DNA of 51,371 nt from UBA6164 sp964344155. GTDB lineage: Bacteria; Patescibacteriota; Gracilibacteria; BD1-5; UBA6164. A model generated the notes under the pieces. It did no database searches. It was not told the DNA's origin and saw nothing but the letters and a program-made list of their open reading frames with translations. The stretch lies in NCBI GenBank assembly GCA_964344155.1, contig CAYFMG010000008.1:1-51371 (forward strand), given 5' to 3'. Below are positions 40,791-51,371 of the stretch, piece after piece (position 1 is the first letter of the stretch; every line of letters begins with the position of its first letter). The translations under genes and the position numbers were made by a program.

Positions 40791-43430
40791 TACTCTAATT
40801 TTTACTTTTTCAACAGTTTCTGGAGCATTTCTTGGATCTTGGAATAATGGATTAACTGGTCCTTGAAGAGGTTTTTTAGGTTTTACTTTATTTTTAGGAA
40901 CAGTATTTCAGAACTCTAGATCAGATGATTCTATATTAGCTTGTTCTATTTCAACTATTTTAGTTATAGAGAAAATAGATTTTACAACTTTGTATTCTAG
41001 CTCATTTAATAAATCTTTAAATTTATCAAAAGCTTTTTGTTTATAAACAACTAAAGGATTTTTTTGAGCATATCATTCAAATGCTACATCTTCTCTAAGT
41101 CTACTCATAGCATCAATATGTCTCATCCATAGATAATCTATAGATTGAAGTACTATTTTTCTTTCAATAGATAGAAAATCTTCTTCACTAGGAGCCTTAT
41201 TTTTTATTATTTCTAATTCTTCTACTCAGATATTAGCTATATATTCTGCTAATTCTAGATGATCTTGAATTCAAGTTACATCATCATTTTCGATAGTATC
41301 GTCTATGGCGTTTGTATTTAAAAATTCATTTACTTTTTGTATTATAATTTTTTTGTGTTCTATACTTATAGTGTGATCATCTTCATCTTCTCTCTCAAGT
41401 TTTCAAATCTCAGCAAGAACAGTTTGCTTGATTTGAGCTTTTACCATTTGAGTAATATCTTTGTGTATATTTTCTGAATTTAAAATTTTATTTCTTCTAG
41501 AATATATAATTGTTCTGTGTTTATTTATTACATCATCATATTCTAGTATATGTTTTCTAGCATCAAAATTATGTCATTCTACTTGTTTTTGAACTTGTAC
41601 AACTTTTTTAGTTAACATATTACTGTTAGTTATAGGTTCATCATCAGGTAGGGAAGCAAATACAGGAGAGTTAAATATTCCAAATAGTTTATCTCAACCA
41701 AATATTCTCATTATATCATCATTTGGAGAAATTAGGTATTGAGTCATTCATGGGTCTCATTGTCTTCAAGCTCTTCATCTTAGTTGGTTATCTATTCTTC
41801 TTGTTTCATGTTTTTCAGTACCAAGAATAATTAATCAACCTAGTTCTTTTACTCATTTTCATAGTTTTATATCAGTACCTCTTCATGCCATATTTGTAGC
41901 TATTGTAATTGCTCATTTTTGACCAGCATTAGCTACTATTTCAGCTTCTTTCTCATGATGTTTTGCATTTAAAACATTGTGTGGAATGTTTAGAGTTTGT
42001 AGTTTTTGACTTAAATATTCAGATTTTTGAACAGAAACAGTACCAACAAGAATTGGTTGTCATGTTTTATTTAATTCTTTAATTAATTTAACTACATAAT
42101 CAAATTTACCTTTTTCATTTTTAAAAAGTAGATCAGCTCTATCTTCTCTGGCTATAGGTTTATTTGTAGGAATTACTAATGTGTCTAGAGCATATACTTT
42201 ATAAAATTCTTCTGCTTCTGTTAATGCTGTACCAGTCATTCAAGCTAGTTTCCAGTACATTCTGAAGTAGTTTTGAAATGTAATACTTGCTAGAGTTTTA
42301 CTTTCTTGTTGTATTTCAACTCATTCTTTTGCTTCTAGAGCTTGGTGTAATCAATCTGAATATCTTCTTCAAGCAAGTACTCTTCAAGTGTGTTCATCTA
42401 TTATCATTACTTCACCTTCGTGTACTAGATAATCTTTATCTTTGTTGTAAACAGATACTGCTTTTAGAGCATTTTCTACATGGTGTATATCATTGTAGTG
42501 ATTTGATACATAGATATTTTCTATGTGTAATAAGTCTTCGACTTTTTTAATTCATTCTTCTGTTAATACTGCGGTTTTTTGTTTTTCATCTATTTTGTAG
42601 TGATCTTTTGCTTTTAATTCTTTTGCTAGTTGTGCAAATTTTATATATTTACTAGTTGGTTCATTGTCAGGCATTGATATAATAAGAGGAGTTCTTGCTT
42701 CATCAATTAGTATAGAATCAACTTCATCAATAATAGCAAAAAATAACTTAGATTGTACTTTGTTTTCTTTTTCTACAACCATATTATCTCTTAGGTAATC
42801 AAAACCTAGTTCATTGTTTGTAGCATATACTATATCACATTTGTATGCTTGTTTTTTCTCTTCTTTTTCTTGAGAATTATATATTACTCATGTTGTTAGT
42901 CATAGAGCTTTAAATAATACTCACATTTCAGAAGAATCTCTTTTTGCTAGATAGTCATTTACTGTTACTACGTGTACAGTATTTCAGGTAAGGGCATTTA
43001 GGTAACAAGGCATGGTTGCTACAAGAGTTTTTCATTCTCAAGTTTTCATTTCTGATATATTACCTTCATGTATTGCTAGACCTCAAATTAATTGTACATC
43101 ATAGGGAATCATATTCCAAGTCATTTTTCTACCATCAGCTAGATCAAATTCTTTTAGGTTTATAAGTTTACATGCTGTTTTAACTAAAGCAAAAGCTTCT
43201 ACTTTTATAGTATCAAGAATTTCTTTTATTTTTGTAGAATCTTCTTCTTTCTCAAAATCCAGTCATTCAAACATAACTTTGAACTCTTTTGTTTTATTTT
43301 GAATATCTTGAAGGGAGTAGTTTTCTTGGGCTTTTTCTACTTCTTTTATTTTTTCTATTACTTTTGTAATTTCTTTTACTTTTTTCTCGCTAGGGTCACC
43401 AAAAATGGATTTAATAATTTTTTCTATCAT
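40788..43430 (-). CDS. secA: Preprotein translocase ATPase SecA
   Basis: An 880-residue motor that drives exported proteins through SecYEG. Walker A is MKTGEGKTLV, with its glycines encoded by TGA, about residue 130. VTVNDYLAKRDSSEMG, YATNNELGFDYLRDNM, the DEAD-like IDEVDSILIDEARTPL, AGMTGTALTEAEEF, ATNMAGRGTDIKLG, LIILGTEKHETRRIDNQLRG and RAGRQGDPGMTQYLIS follow in order. The C-terminal zinc-binding tail is absent; the protein ends in a short Pro/Lys-rich segment. The many exported proteins in this window depend on it. Confidence 0.97.
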
Positions 43431-43551
43431 TTTTATGTATTTTTTAATTGTAAACGAAATGAATTATAATAAAAAAATATTTTTTTCAAAGCCAGTTTTT
43501 AATTATTTGTTAAAAAATATTTTTTGTCTTTTTTAAAAAAACTTTCCAATT

Positions 43552-43583
43552 TTAATGCTTTTTTAATGCCTCGTGAGTATAAT
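43552..43583 (+). promoter_or_regulatory. Promoter with loosely TTAA-box-like repeats
   Basis: TTTTAATGCTTTTTTAATGCC has TTAATGC twice, 11 bases apart, followed by TATAAT at 43578. The gap to the -10 is one base longer than in the four TTAA-box promoters and the flanks differ, so it is listed as a possible weaker or different site ahead of comM. Confidence 0.45.
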
Positions 43584-43615
43584 CATAAATACTTAACCTT
43601 TAAAAAATTATAAAA

Positions 43616-45142
43616 ATGATATCGAAAGTGAACTCTATAGCGATAAATGGACTTAATTTTGATTTGATAGAAATTGAAATTGATATAAATAATTGATTAC
43701 CTAGCTTTACAATAGTATGACTACCAGATCAATGAGTACAAGAAAGTAAAGAAAGACTTAAATCAGCAATGAAGTCATCTGGTAATAAACTACCTATGAA
43801 TAGAATAACTGTAAATCTTGCTCCAGCAGATATAAGAAAATCCTGACCAAGTTTTGATTTTCCAATAGCAATATGAATACTATCTCATGAATGATTTATT
43901 CAAGAAGATCTAGTAAAAGATTCTATATTTTTGTGAGAATTATCTCTAGATTGAAGACTTAGAAAAGTAGCATCTATACTACCAGCAACAATATGAGCAA
44001 AAGAAAAATGATTCAAAAGAATATTTATACCAAAACAAAACTCCTTAGAAGCGTCAATTATTCCTTGAATAGATGTTATACCTGTGAATAATCTGGAGGA
44101 AGTTATAGAAATTCTTAATAATAATAAAGAACTAGAAAAAGCTCCTTTACTTGATTTTTCGAAAATATGAGAACAAAATAAAGAAAGTAAATATGATTTT
44201 AAGTATGTATTATGACAAGAACATGCAAAAAGAGCACTAGAAATAGCAGCTTGTTGATGACATAATATAGTAATGGATTGACCTCCAGGTAGCTGAAAAA
44301 CTATGTTATCAAAATCATTTTCTTCAATATTACCAGACCTAACAATAGAAGAAGCAATAGAAGTATCAAAAATATATAGTATATCTTGACTTTTAAATGA
44401 GCAAAATCCAATAGTTAGAAAAAGACCATTTAGAACAGTTCATCACACAGCATCAAGTGTATCAATAGTATGATGATGAAGAAATGCTAGACCAGGAGAA
44501 ATAAGCTTATCCCATAAATGAGTTTTATTTCTGGATGAAATACTAGAGTTTGAAAAATCTGTTTTGGAAGTACTTAGACAACCACTTGAAGACGGAACTA
44601 TTAATATAAATAGAGCTAATGCCAGCTATAGTTATCCAGCTCAGTTTATAATGGTATGAGCTATGAATCCTTGTCCATGCTGATATTTAACAGATCCAGA
44701 TAAGGAGTGTATATGTAGCCATAGACAAGTTGAGAATTATAGGGCAAAATTATCTGGTCCTTTAGTTGATAGAGTAGACTTGTTTATAGAAGTACCAAAA
44801 GTAAAAACTCAGAAGTTTAAGGTATGAGAAGACTATAGTAATAGGGAAAAATCAGAAGATATTAAAAAAAGAGTAGAAAAAGCTAGAGATATACAGTTAA
44901 AAAGATTTGATAAAGCAAATATAACTTTTAATTCTGAAATGTGAACAAAGCAAATAAATAAATACTGCATTATTGATGATGAAACTCAAATGGTTTTGAA
45001 ACAAGCTATTAGTAATCTTAATTTATCAGCAAGATCATATTATAGAATATTAAAACTAGCAAGAACAATAGCTGATTTAGATGGGGTAGAGAATATAAAA
45101 AAAGAGCATATATTAGAAGCTCTTAGTTATAGAAAAAAATAA
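43616..45142 (+). CDS. comM: ComM/YifB-family Mg-chelatase-like AAA+ protein
   Basis: A 508-residue AAA+ protein; ComM is a helicase that promotes branch migration during natural transformation. The N-terminal LonC/ChlI-like domain has INNGLPSFTIVGLPDQGVQE and ITVNLAPADIRKSGPSFDFP. Walker A is PPGSGKT (223-229), with the glycine before Lys encoded by TGA. RPFRTVHHTASSVSIVGGG, ARPGEISLSHKGVLFLDE (Walker B), MVGAMNPCPCGY, SGPLVDRVDLFIEVP and LSARSYYRILKLARTIADL complete the family pattern. Confidence 0.95.
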
Positions 45143-45144
45143 AA

Positions 45145-45167
45145 AGAGTTTTATTTTCTAAAACTCT
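45145..45167 (-). terminator. Minus-strand terminator overlapping a gene end
   Basis: AGAGTTTT / AAAACTCT hairpin; the minus-strand side continues into a T-rich stretch. It lies across the stop of the MscS-like gene and could also end comM weakly. Confidence 0.55.
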
Positions 45168-45858
45168 CTAATATTTCATGTGCAATATCTTTTCATCCTA
45201 ATCAAAAGGCTAAACCTCAGGCTAGAGATAACATTGATATAAATCAAATAAGTATAGTATTTGTTATTTCATTTGCTATACCTATTTTGTTTAATACAAA
45301 CATCAGTGTAAAAAATAGGATTATTACTTTTGCTCAGCTTGCAACAATTTTGGCTGTTTTGTGTTTTGCTAAATCAAGAGCATGATAAACAACTTCATAT
45401 ATAAAACTAGCAAATCTTATTCAGAAAAATCATATAATTACTGCTATAAATAAACTAGGTAAGTAAGCGATTAATTCTCATAAAAAGTCTTCGACTTCTT
45501 TTATTCAGATAGATACTATTGCTAATCTAAAAAATACTAAGAATATATAGTAAGATATAGCTTTTGCTGTTATTTCATTTATCTTTATCTTATCACTTAT
45601 TTTTTTCTTTTTTAATTTAGTTTTGTTTTCTTGTTTTTCTTTTTTGTCTTCTTCAAACTTTATATTTAATTTATCAATAAGTTCAATTATCTTAAACTTT
45701 TTGAATAAATACATAACAAGCTTATAAAATCAAACTGAGATTAAAGCTCAAATTCACAATATAATAATAGCTCAAATAATCTTTGGTAAATATATTTCTA
45801 TATTTGTAGATATATTTGAGTATAAATTATTTACGATATTATCGATATTTACATTCAT
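45151..45858 (-). CDS. MscS-like / conserved TM-helix membrane protein
   Basis: A 235-residue membrane protein with an N-terminal helix (IYLPKIIGAIIILGIGALISV), a Lys/Glu-rich cytoplasmic loop (about 65-100), two or three further helices, and the C-terminal TM3-like sequence GLAFGLGGKDIAHEILESFRK. That ending is characteristic of small mechanosensitive-channel-related proteins (TM_helix repeats) lacking the cytoplasmic MscS vestibule. It is a single gene on the minus strand, divergent from tRNA-Gly(UCA). A second ATG four bases inside (45852-45854) is out of frame. Confidence 0.75.
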
Positions 45859-45969
45859 TATTATTTATTTTTAGGGAAATAACAATATATATATACTTAT
45901 TGTACTATATTTTAGCAAAAAAACAAAAAAAAATTTGACTATTGTGATAAATTTTATAAAATGCACTAG

Positions 45970-45985
45970 CACTTTTTAAAAAGTG
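45970..45985. promoter_or_regulatory. Palindrome directly upstream of tRNA-Gly(UCA)
   Basis: CACTTTTTAAAAAGTG is a perfect 16-base palindrome ending six bases before the mature tRNA. A TTGACT at ~45936 and a TATAAA region lie upstream, so the palindrome would sit at the start of the transcript, as an operator or a 5'-leader hairpin. Confidence 0.45.
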
Positions 45986-45991
45986 ATATTC

Positions 45992-46070
45992 GCGGGGGTA
46001 ACATAAAAGAGTGAGTGTACTAAGGCTTCAACCCTTGGGTGTGCGAGTTCAAACCTCGTCCCCCGCTCCA
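45992..46070 (+). tRNA. tRNA-Gly (UCA) that decodes UGA as glycine
   Basis: A 79-base tRNA including encoded CCA. The acceptor stem is GCGGGGG/CCCCCGC, a perfect 7-bp helix, with U73 as discriminator; G1-C72, C2-G71, G3-C70 and U73 are bacterial glycine identity features. The anticodon stem TAAGG/CCTTG closes the loop CTTCAAC, placing TCA at 46028-46030; C35, shared with normal tRNA-Gly, is kept. The T arm is GCGAG-TTCAAAC-CTCGT and the variable loop has 5 bases. The D arm is irregular (short stem ACA/TGT, long A-rich loop), which accounts for the extra length. It is the cognate tRNA for the hundreds of in-frame TGA codons here. Confidence 0.95.
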
Positions 46071-46093
46071 ATTTTTAATTAAAACTTGATATT

Positions 46094-46429
46094 ATGGCTA
46101 ATAGTCACGGGCTTACATCTAGGATTATAAAAAAACAAGCTGCAGCTAGAAAACTTGCTAAAAACAAGAAAAAAGCTGATCACAGTGTTTTTATGGGTAA
46201 TGAAAATCCTCAAGTAAGAAAGAATCAATCGTATAAAGCTAGAGCTCATTATTTTGAGAATAAACAAAAATTTCCTAAAAAGAAACTAAAAACTAAAAAT
46301 ATAGAAAACTTAAAAGAACAAGGTATAATAGATGAAAGATGATTTTTTATAAAAGGTAAAAAGAAAAATTTCATTACAAAATCAATGGTAGATAGTAAAG
46401 GTTTAGATTTTTACGGTATGCCTAGATAA
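46094..46429 (+). CDS. Small very basic hypothetical protein
   Basis: A 111-residue, strongly basic protein (MANSHGLTSRIIKKQAAARK, FPKKKLKTKNIENLK, IKGKKKNFITKS) ending GLDFYGMPR. Composition suggests RNA or ribosome binding, but I recognise no family. It starts 24 bases after tRNA-Gly(UCA) with no terminator between, so the two are probably co-transcribed. It has a single TGA codon, at residue 83. A terminator follows. Confidence 0.75.
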
Positions 46430-46434
46430 AAACA

Positions 46435-46468
46435 AAAACTCAAATATAATTTTTATTTGAGTTTTTTT
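46435..46468 (+). terminator. Terminator
   Basis: AAAACTCAAATA / TATTTGAGTTTT hairpin with T-tract. Confidence 0.85.
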
Positions 46469-46487
46469 AATAAATAATTAAAAAAAT

Positions 46488-47204
46488 ATGCAAAGATTTT
46501 ATTTTCCAGTTTTAGAAGCTAGTGATGAAAGTGTAATAGTTAAAAATCCAAATTTATTAAATCAATTAATAAAGGTACTTAGGGTAAAAATAGGTGATGA
46601 AGTTATATTTTTTAACTGACATTTAAATATTGATTTTATTTTTAAAATAAAACAAATAGATAAAAGAGAAGTGTATTTAGAAAAAATATCTGAAAAAGAA
46701 AATAATTCTGAAATAGATTTTGATTTAAATGTTTTTTCAGCTCTGCCTAATAAACTTGAAAAAATAGAGTATGTTATATCTAAATGAGTTGAAGTGTGAG
46801 TAACTTGATTTTACTTTTTTAGAAGTAAGAGAAGCCAAAAGTTAAATATTTCAGGAAATAAAATAGAAAGATTACAAAAAATAATAACTGAAGCAGTAGA
46901 ACAATCATGAAGATCAAGAATTCCAGAATTAATAATAGAGGACAATATAAGTTTAAGTGACTTTGAAGATAATGAAAATATAGTATTTCATACAAAGGAT
47001 TCTGAAACTGTAGATATGAAGAATTTGAAGCTAGATTATAGTAAATGAATAAATTTATTTGTATGACCAGAATGAGGTTTTGCAGATGAAGAAGTAGATA
47101 TATTTAATGACTTATGATTTACAAAAGTTCATCTAGGTAATAGAATATTAAGAACAGAAACAACTCCTGTTGTAACATCTTTTTTTATAATTCAAAATAA
47201 ATAA
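46488..47204 (+). CDS. rsmE: 16S rRNA m3U1498 methyltransferase
   Basis: A 238-residue SPOUT-class enzyme that methylates U1498 of 16S rRNA. The N-terminal PUA-like domain begins MQRFYFP and has LIKVLRVKIGDEV. The knotted C-terminal domain has VISKGVEVGVTGFYFFRSKRS, ITEAVEQSGRSRIPE, INLFVGPEGGFADEE and VHLGNRILRTETTPVV, the SAM-binding signature. TGA encodes the glycines of KGVEVG, SGRS and VGPEG. It sits between two terminators as a single-gene unit. Confidence 0.95.
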
Positions 47205-47239
47205 AAAAACAAAGCAGAATTAATCTGCTTTGTTTTTAT
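47205..47239. terminator. Bidirectional terminator
   Basis: AAACAAAGCAGA-TTAA-TCTGCTTTGTTT between the convergent rsmE and DsbA-like genes, overlapping both gene ends. Confidence 0.88.
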
Positions 47240-48108
47240 TTTGAAAGAAAATCAATAACTTCTTTTAGTTTTTCATATTGAGTAACTCATGGTAGAGTTA
47301 TATATTTTCATGTTTGATTATTTAAAACTAGAGTTGTTGGAACAGAGTTTATCTTTAACATTACTCATTGCTTAAATTCTTTTTCTACTTTTCCTACAGT
47401 TTCTTTATTGTTAAAACAAGAATTAAATTCTTCAGTATTTACTCACATTTGTTCTGCTAATGGAGCTAAAGAGTTTATACTAAATCATTCTCATCCTCAC
47501 TTTGTTGTATCAAATATACTATCAATGTATTCTATATATTTTTCACCTCATGCTATTTTTTCTACACATTTTGCAGCAGCAGCTTCTAATCATGCATTCT
47601 TATGAGAAGGAAGAGGGAAGTTTTTAAATATATAATTTAGGTTTTCTCAATATTCTTCCATTGCTTTTTTGTGTGCTCATGCTTTGTGTCATTCTATACA
47701 AAAAGGACATTCTAGATCTGAGAATTCTATTATAGAAACAAGTGCTCAAGTATTTCATAGTGCAAAACTATTTGATTTTAAATCTGCTGCTATATTATCA
47801 CTCAAAACATTATATTCTAGATCTTTTATATCACTTTCTTGCTTTTTTAATATTTCATCAATTAATTCAGGTTGTTCTTTTTTAACTTTGTCTATATATC
47901 AAAGAATTTCTCTTTTTTGTAGTTCTTGTAATATTATATAATTTTCTTTTCCTCAGATTTTATTATATTCTTTTTCCATTAGAACTTTATTAAAATCAGC
48001 CACCATATTTTGAGTAAACATATAGTTTGTTCACACGATAGTTATAGTACAAAGTATTACTATAATCATTAATACTGTATTTCTTTTTGCTACATTTGTT
48101 GTTACCAT
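47236..48108 (-). CDS. DsbA-family thiol-disulfide oxidoreductase (membrane-anchored)
   Basis: A 290-residue protein with one N-terminal membrane helix (VLMIIVILCTITIVG), a coiled-coil-like spacer to about residue 110 and a thioredoxin_4/DsbA-like domain. The active-site C134-P-F-C137 is in IIEFSDLECPFCIEG; FKNFPLPSHKNAGLEAAAAKC and the cis-proline region SVPTTLVLNN follow. It probably forms or isomerises disulfides outside the membrane, consistent with the Cys-rich exported proteins nearby. The next gene (48142) lies upstream on the same strand. Confidence 0.88.
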
Positions 48109-48141
48109 AGTTTCTTATTAAATATTAAAATTTTAAATTAT

Positions 48142-48537
48142 TTATTCTCTTTCTAGAATTCAAAGAGGTTCTTTTAGTTTCTCTGGAGCAGGACTCTTTC
48201 TTATCAGATATGTAACTGTACAGTAAAATGTATTGTTCATATCATTAAAAAGATTATTACTCATCATTAAACATCAATTTGATTCTCATATTTTATGTTC
48301 TTCTAAACTTTTTACAGAGCTGGAGTTTCATGGTTCTATATGTTTTACTCAATCTATATCATACATATGTCCTGAATAGTTACTTTCTTCTAAATTATCT
48401 ACATAATCTAAAACACAGGCGTTGGTATCAGGAGTACTTACATAATATCTAATTAAGGGGACTCATACCATAAACAACATAGATAAGGGAATAATAAGTT
48501 TCTTTATTATTCTTAAAATTGCTTTTAATATAATCAT
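48142..48537 (-). CDS. Small exported hypothetical protein
   Basis: A 131-residue protein with an N-terminal hydrophobic anchor (KLIIPLSMLFMVGVPLI) and an external domain with three cysteines (NACVLDY, NGCLMMS, FYCTVTY). Family not recognised. It is 33 bases upstream of the DsbA-like gene on the same strand and could be one of its disulfide clients; that is inference. Confidence 0.7.
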
Positions 48538-48676
48538 TTAGTTTTTATTTTTTTAAGTAATTTTTTATATATTAATTAAATTATTGATTTTAGCAAAAAA
48601 AATCATCAAAAAACTTTTGTTTTATTTTATTTTTAGAGTATTATGAAACTATCTTTTATTATATAAAAATAATGTT

Positions 48677-49798
48677 ATGTATAAATTTTGATTTAAATCA
48701 TTGCTAGCATCGCTATTGTTTGTATTACTTTGAACACAAACTTTTGCTGATCAACAAAAATGTACTTATGAAAATATAGTAAATAATTATGATTATATTT
48801 ATTGATTACAATTATCTGAGGATTTTTCTAAGTTTAGTTTTACAGCTAAAAAAGATGGAAAAACGTTGTTTATAAAAGATTGAGATGATATAACATGAAA
48901 TTATAACTATGTATCATGATTTAAATATAACTGAGATTTAAATATAAATAAAGAAGGAAAAATATATTGATTTGAAGAAACAGAGGACTCATCTGTTTAC
49001 GTATTTTTAATGAAAAGTGATAATAAATATACTATATTACAAGATTTAGACTGATTAGATTCTCAAATTGATATAAAAACTATATCATGGTTAAAGTACT
49101 ATCCTAAGTCTAAAAAATTTATTTTTAATAAAAATGAAAATGGGAAAAAGACTTTGATAAAGAAAATATGTAGAACTATTAAATCTTCATATGTAGATAA
49201 AAGTAATGATATAAAATCAACAACATTTAAATTAAGAGATAAAAAGGATTTATTTAAAGATCATGCTACAGTTTCTCAAAAATTAAAAAAATCAAAAGAG
49301 TCTAATAAATACTTAGTTAGTATAGATAAGGTAGTAAAAAATATGAGTGATAAAAAATTAGTACAAATGCATGAAAGGCTAGATAAAATAGATACAATAT
49401 TATTAAAAGATATATATAAAGATGTAATTAATTATTTTAAGATAAAGATTTGATTAGAAATACATAATAGAGAATATACTAGTAGTTTATTACCTAGTTT
49501 TATTCAAAATTCAATTTCTCATTACTTACATAAGTGTAGTAAATCTGAAGTAGCTTTTAATCATATTTTTACATGAGAAAATATGACAAGAAGTGTTTTA
49601 GGTATTCAAAACTGACTTTGTGTATATGAAGAAACTATACCAAATGACTGAAAAATGGTTTGTAGATATAATCAACCAGAAAGAAATAAACTAGCAGTTT
49701 ATTATTATAATAATGAAAATAATATAGAAAATAAAGAAATTGAAAAAGAAGCAACAGATATAGTAAATAACTCATGTAAGTTTGTATTTAAAAGATAA
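48677..49798 (+). CDS. Secreted hypothetical protein
   Basis: A 373-residue protein with a signal peptide (KSLLASLLFVLLGTQTFA). The N-terminal half of the mature protein is beta-rich, with repeats of Tyr/Asp/Gly strands (YDYIYGLQLSEDFSKFSF, TAKKDGKTLFIKDGDDITG) like WG-repeat or propeller-type modules; the rest is basic and helical (VSIDKVVKNMSDKKLVQ). Several cysteines are spread through the C-terminal part. No confident family. ATG at 48677 is chosen because the earlier ATG at 48672 runs into a TAG. Confidence 0.75.
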
Positions 49799-49803
49799 AA
49801 AGA

Positions 49804-49840
49804 AAAATAATATAGTAAAATTTTACTATATTATTTTTTT
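49804..49840 (+). terminator. Terminator
   Basis: AATAATATAGTAAAA / TTTTACTATATTATT hairpin followed by a T-run. Confidence 0.88.
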
Positions 49841-49879
49841 GTGTATATTAGTTTTAATTATATTTTATAACCTATTAAG

Positions 49880-51371
49880 ATGATATTATTAACATATTTA
49901 AAAAAGAAATGACTTTTGAGTGAATTATCGGATAAAAAACAATTAAAATCAGATATTCTTTCAGGTATGACAGTTGCTTTAGCTTTAGTTCCTGAGGCTA
50001 TTGCTTTTTCGTTTGTGGCATGAGTGGATCCTATGGTATGATTACATGCTGCTTTTATTGTTTGATTAGTTACAGCTGTTTTTTGAGGTAGACCAGGTAT
50101 GATATCAGGGGCTACTGGAGCTTTGGCTGTTGTTATGACATCTTTGGTGGCTATGCATTGAATAGAGTATTTGTTTGCTACACTTGTTTTGATGTGAGTT
50201 TTACAAATACTATTTTGAGTCTTTAAGTTTGCAAAATTTGTAAGGCTTATTCCTCACCCTGTAATGTTATGATTTGTTAATTGATTAGCTATTATTATAT
50301 TTTTAGCTCAGATAGGGCAGTTTAAAGTTAATTGAGTATGGTTGAATTGAAGTCAGGCTATAATCATGTGATTGCTTATTGTAGTTACCATGCTTATAAT
50401 ACATTTTTTACCAAAAATAACCAAAGCTGTTCCGTCAGGGTTGGCTGCTATAATTATAGTAACTCTACTTGTTTTATTAGTACCAGGTTTAGAGGATACT
50501 AGAACTGTAGCTTCATATTTATCAGAAAACTGATTTAAAGATTTGGTTTGAAGTTTCCCTGTTTTTCATATACCAGAAATAGATAAATCATTTATAGAAA
50601 TGTTATATATAATAACTCCTTATGCTTTTGTACTTGCTATTATAGGGCTTACAGAATCACTTATGACACTTACTCTTATAGATGAGATAACAGAAACAAG
50701 AGGGAAATGAAGTAAGGAATCTATAGCTCAATGAGTAGCTAATACTACATGTTGATTTTTCTGAGCTATGTGAGGTTGTGCTATGATATGACAATCTATG
50801 ATAAATATTACAAATGGATGAAGGTGAAGAGCTTCAGGTATAACAGCTGCAGTTTTTCTAATACTTATGATAGTTTTTGCAACTACTTATATAGCTATGA
50901 TACCTTTAGCTGCATTGGTTGGTTTGATGTTTATGGTTGTAATATGAACTTTTGCATGGCCAACTATAAAAATGATGAATAAAATACCAAAAGCTGATGC
51001 TTTTGTTATAATAGCTGTTACTTTTATAACAGTTTATACTTGAGACTTAGCTATAGCAGTTATTTCTTGAGTAATTATATCAGCTCTTGTATTTGCTTGG
51101 CAAAAATCACAAGTTATAAATGTGAAAAGATATGTAGACAAAAAAGATATTGTCCACTATGAGCTTGATTGACCATTATTCTTTGGTTCAGTAGAAAAAT
51201 TCAAAACACTTTTTGATATAAATAATGATACAAAAGAAGTTATAATAGATTTTGCTGAATCAAGAGTTTTTGATCATTCGGCTATAGAAGCTGTTAATAA
51301 TTTAACAGAAAAATATTTAAAAAAATGAAAAACCCTACATCTAAAACACTTATCAGAGGATTGTAGAACAC
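49880..51371 (+). CDS. SulP-family anion permease (3' truncated)
   Basis: At least 497 residues; the frame runs off the window. SulP signature: DILSGMTVALALVPEAIAFSF, FGGRPGMISGATGALAVVM, HPVMLGFVNGLAIIIFLAQI, then a long helical transport domain with LAIIGLTESLMTLTLIDE, ANTTCGFFGAMGGCAMIGQS and INITNGGRGRASG. The cytoplasmic STAS domain begins near residue 420 (VHYELDGPLFFGSVEKF, EVIIDFAESRVFDHSAIEAV). The family exchanges sulfate, bicarbonate or other anions; the substrate cannot be set from sequence. The STAS end is missing. Confidence 0.93.

Noticed and set aside
1..51371. Reading TGA as stop (table 11) or tryptophan (table 4)
   Set aside because: Table 11 fragments nearly every gene. 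Under table 4 conserved glycines (TruB GHTGTLDP, Walker A loops) would become Trp, TGG is already used for conserved Trp, and the UCA tRNA has glycine features.
1..51371. CRISPR array, insertion sequence or rRNA operon
   Set aside because: I see no regularly spaced repeats with unique spacers, no transposase and no rRNA sequence; the repeats present are dispersed palindromes.

Overview
ORGANISM. The window is AT-rich and can only be read if TGA is sense. With TGA as stop nearly every gene breaks into pieces. With TGA as glycine (translation table 25) they join into full-length proteins, and TGA falls on invariant glycines: TruB GHTGTLDP, the SecA and ComM Walker A loops, the RF1 AGTGGDEA segment. 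A tRNA with anticodon UCA and glycine-type features lies at 45992-46070, and the release factor at 24296 is of the RF1 (UAA/UAG) class. Together these point to Candidatus Absconditabacteria (SR1) or Gracilibacteria (BD1-5). Most start codons follow A-rich leaders with no clear Shine-Dalgarno sequence.

LAYOUT. 1-9300: end of a phage-tail-like LamG/SPRY/DUF7483 protein, a YafQ/RelE-type toxin-antitoxin pair bracketed by a duplication of that gene's 3' end, and a 1,644-residue PKD-repeat surface protein. 9300-11030: lepB, truB, tRNA-Lys. 11080-14430: two small secreted charged proteins, then an OmpR-type regulator and its kinase. 14440-21290: two TetR cassettes (SDR plus membrane protein; membrane-anchored metallo-beta-lactamase-fold hydrolase), each headed by a large perfect palindrome. 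Between them are a Cys-rich protein, a ferric-reductase-like membrane protein and a ferredoxin lipoprotein. 21290-32460: DUF4153 protein, glutamate-5-kinase-like protein, prfA, MNT-HEPN protein, radC, then on the minus strand a hypothetical gene, prmC, an ABC-2 permease, fmt, a prepilin-like gene, a WecA/MraY-like transferase and a small secreted protein. 32511-34967: O-antigen-ligase-like protein and a glycosyltransferase. 35109-38542: four consecutive T4SS-pilin-like membrane proteins and a HExxH protein. 38815-51371: RNase J, secA, comM, an MscS-like protein, tRNA-Gly(UCA), a basic protein, rsmE, a DsbA-like protein, two envelope proteins and a truncated SulP permease. No gene-free stretch exceeds 300 bases.

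HOW IT FITS TOGETHER. Four promoters share one architecture: TTAA-N7-TTAA (11-bp period), then 10 bases, then a -10 box. They precede the two small secreted proteins, the regulator-kinase pair and the ferric-reductase/ferredoxin-lipoprotein pair, which suggests an autoregulated envelope or metal/redox regulon. GC-rich palindromic elements are dispersed through the window. Two lie in frame inside prmC and a glycosyltransferase and add 12-15 residues, like Rickettsia palindromic elements.
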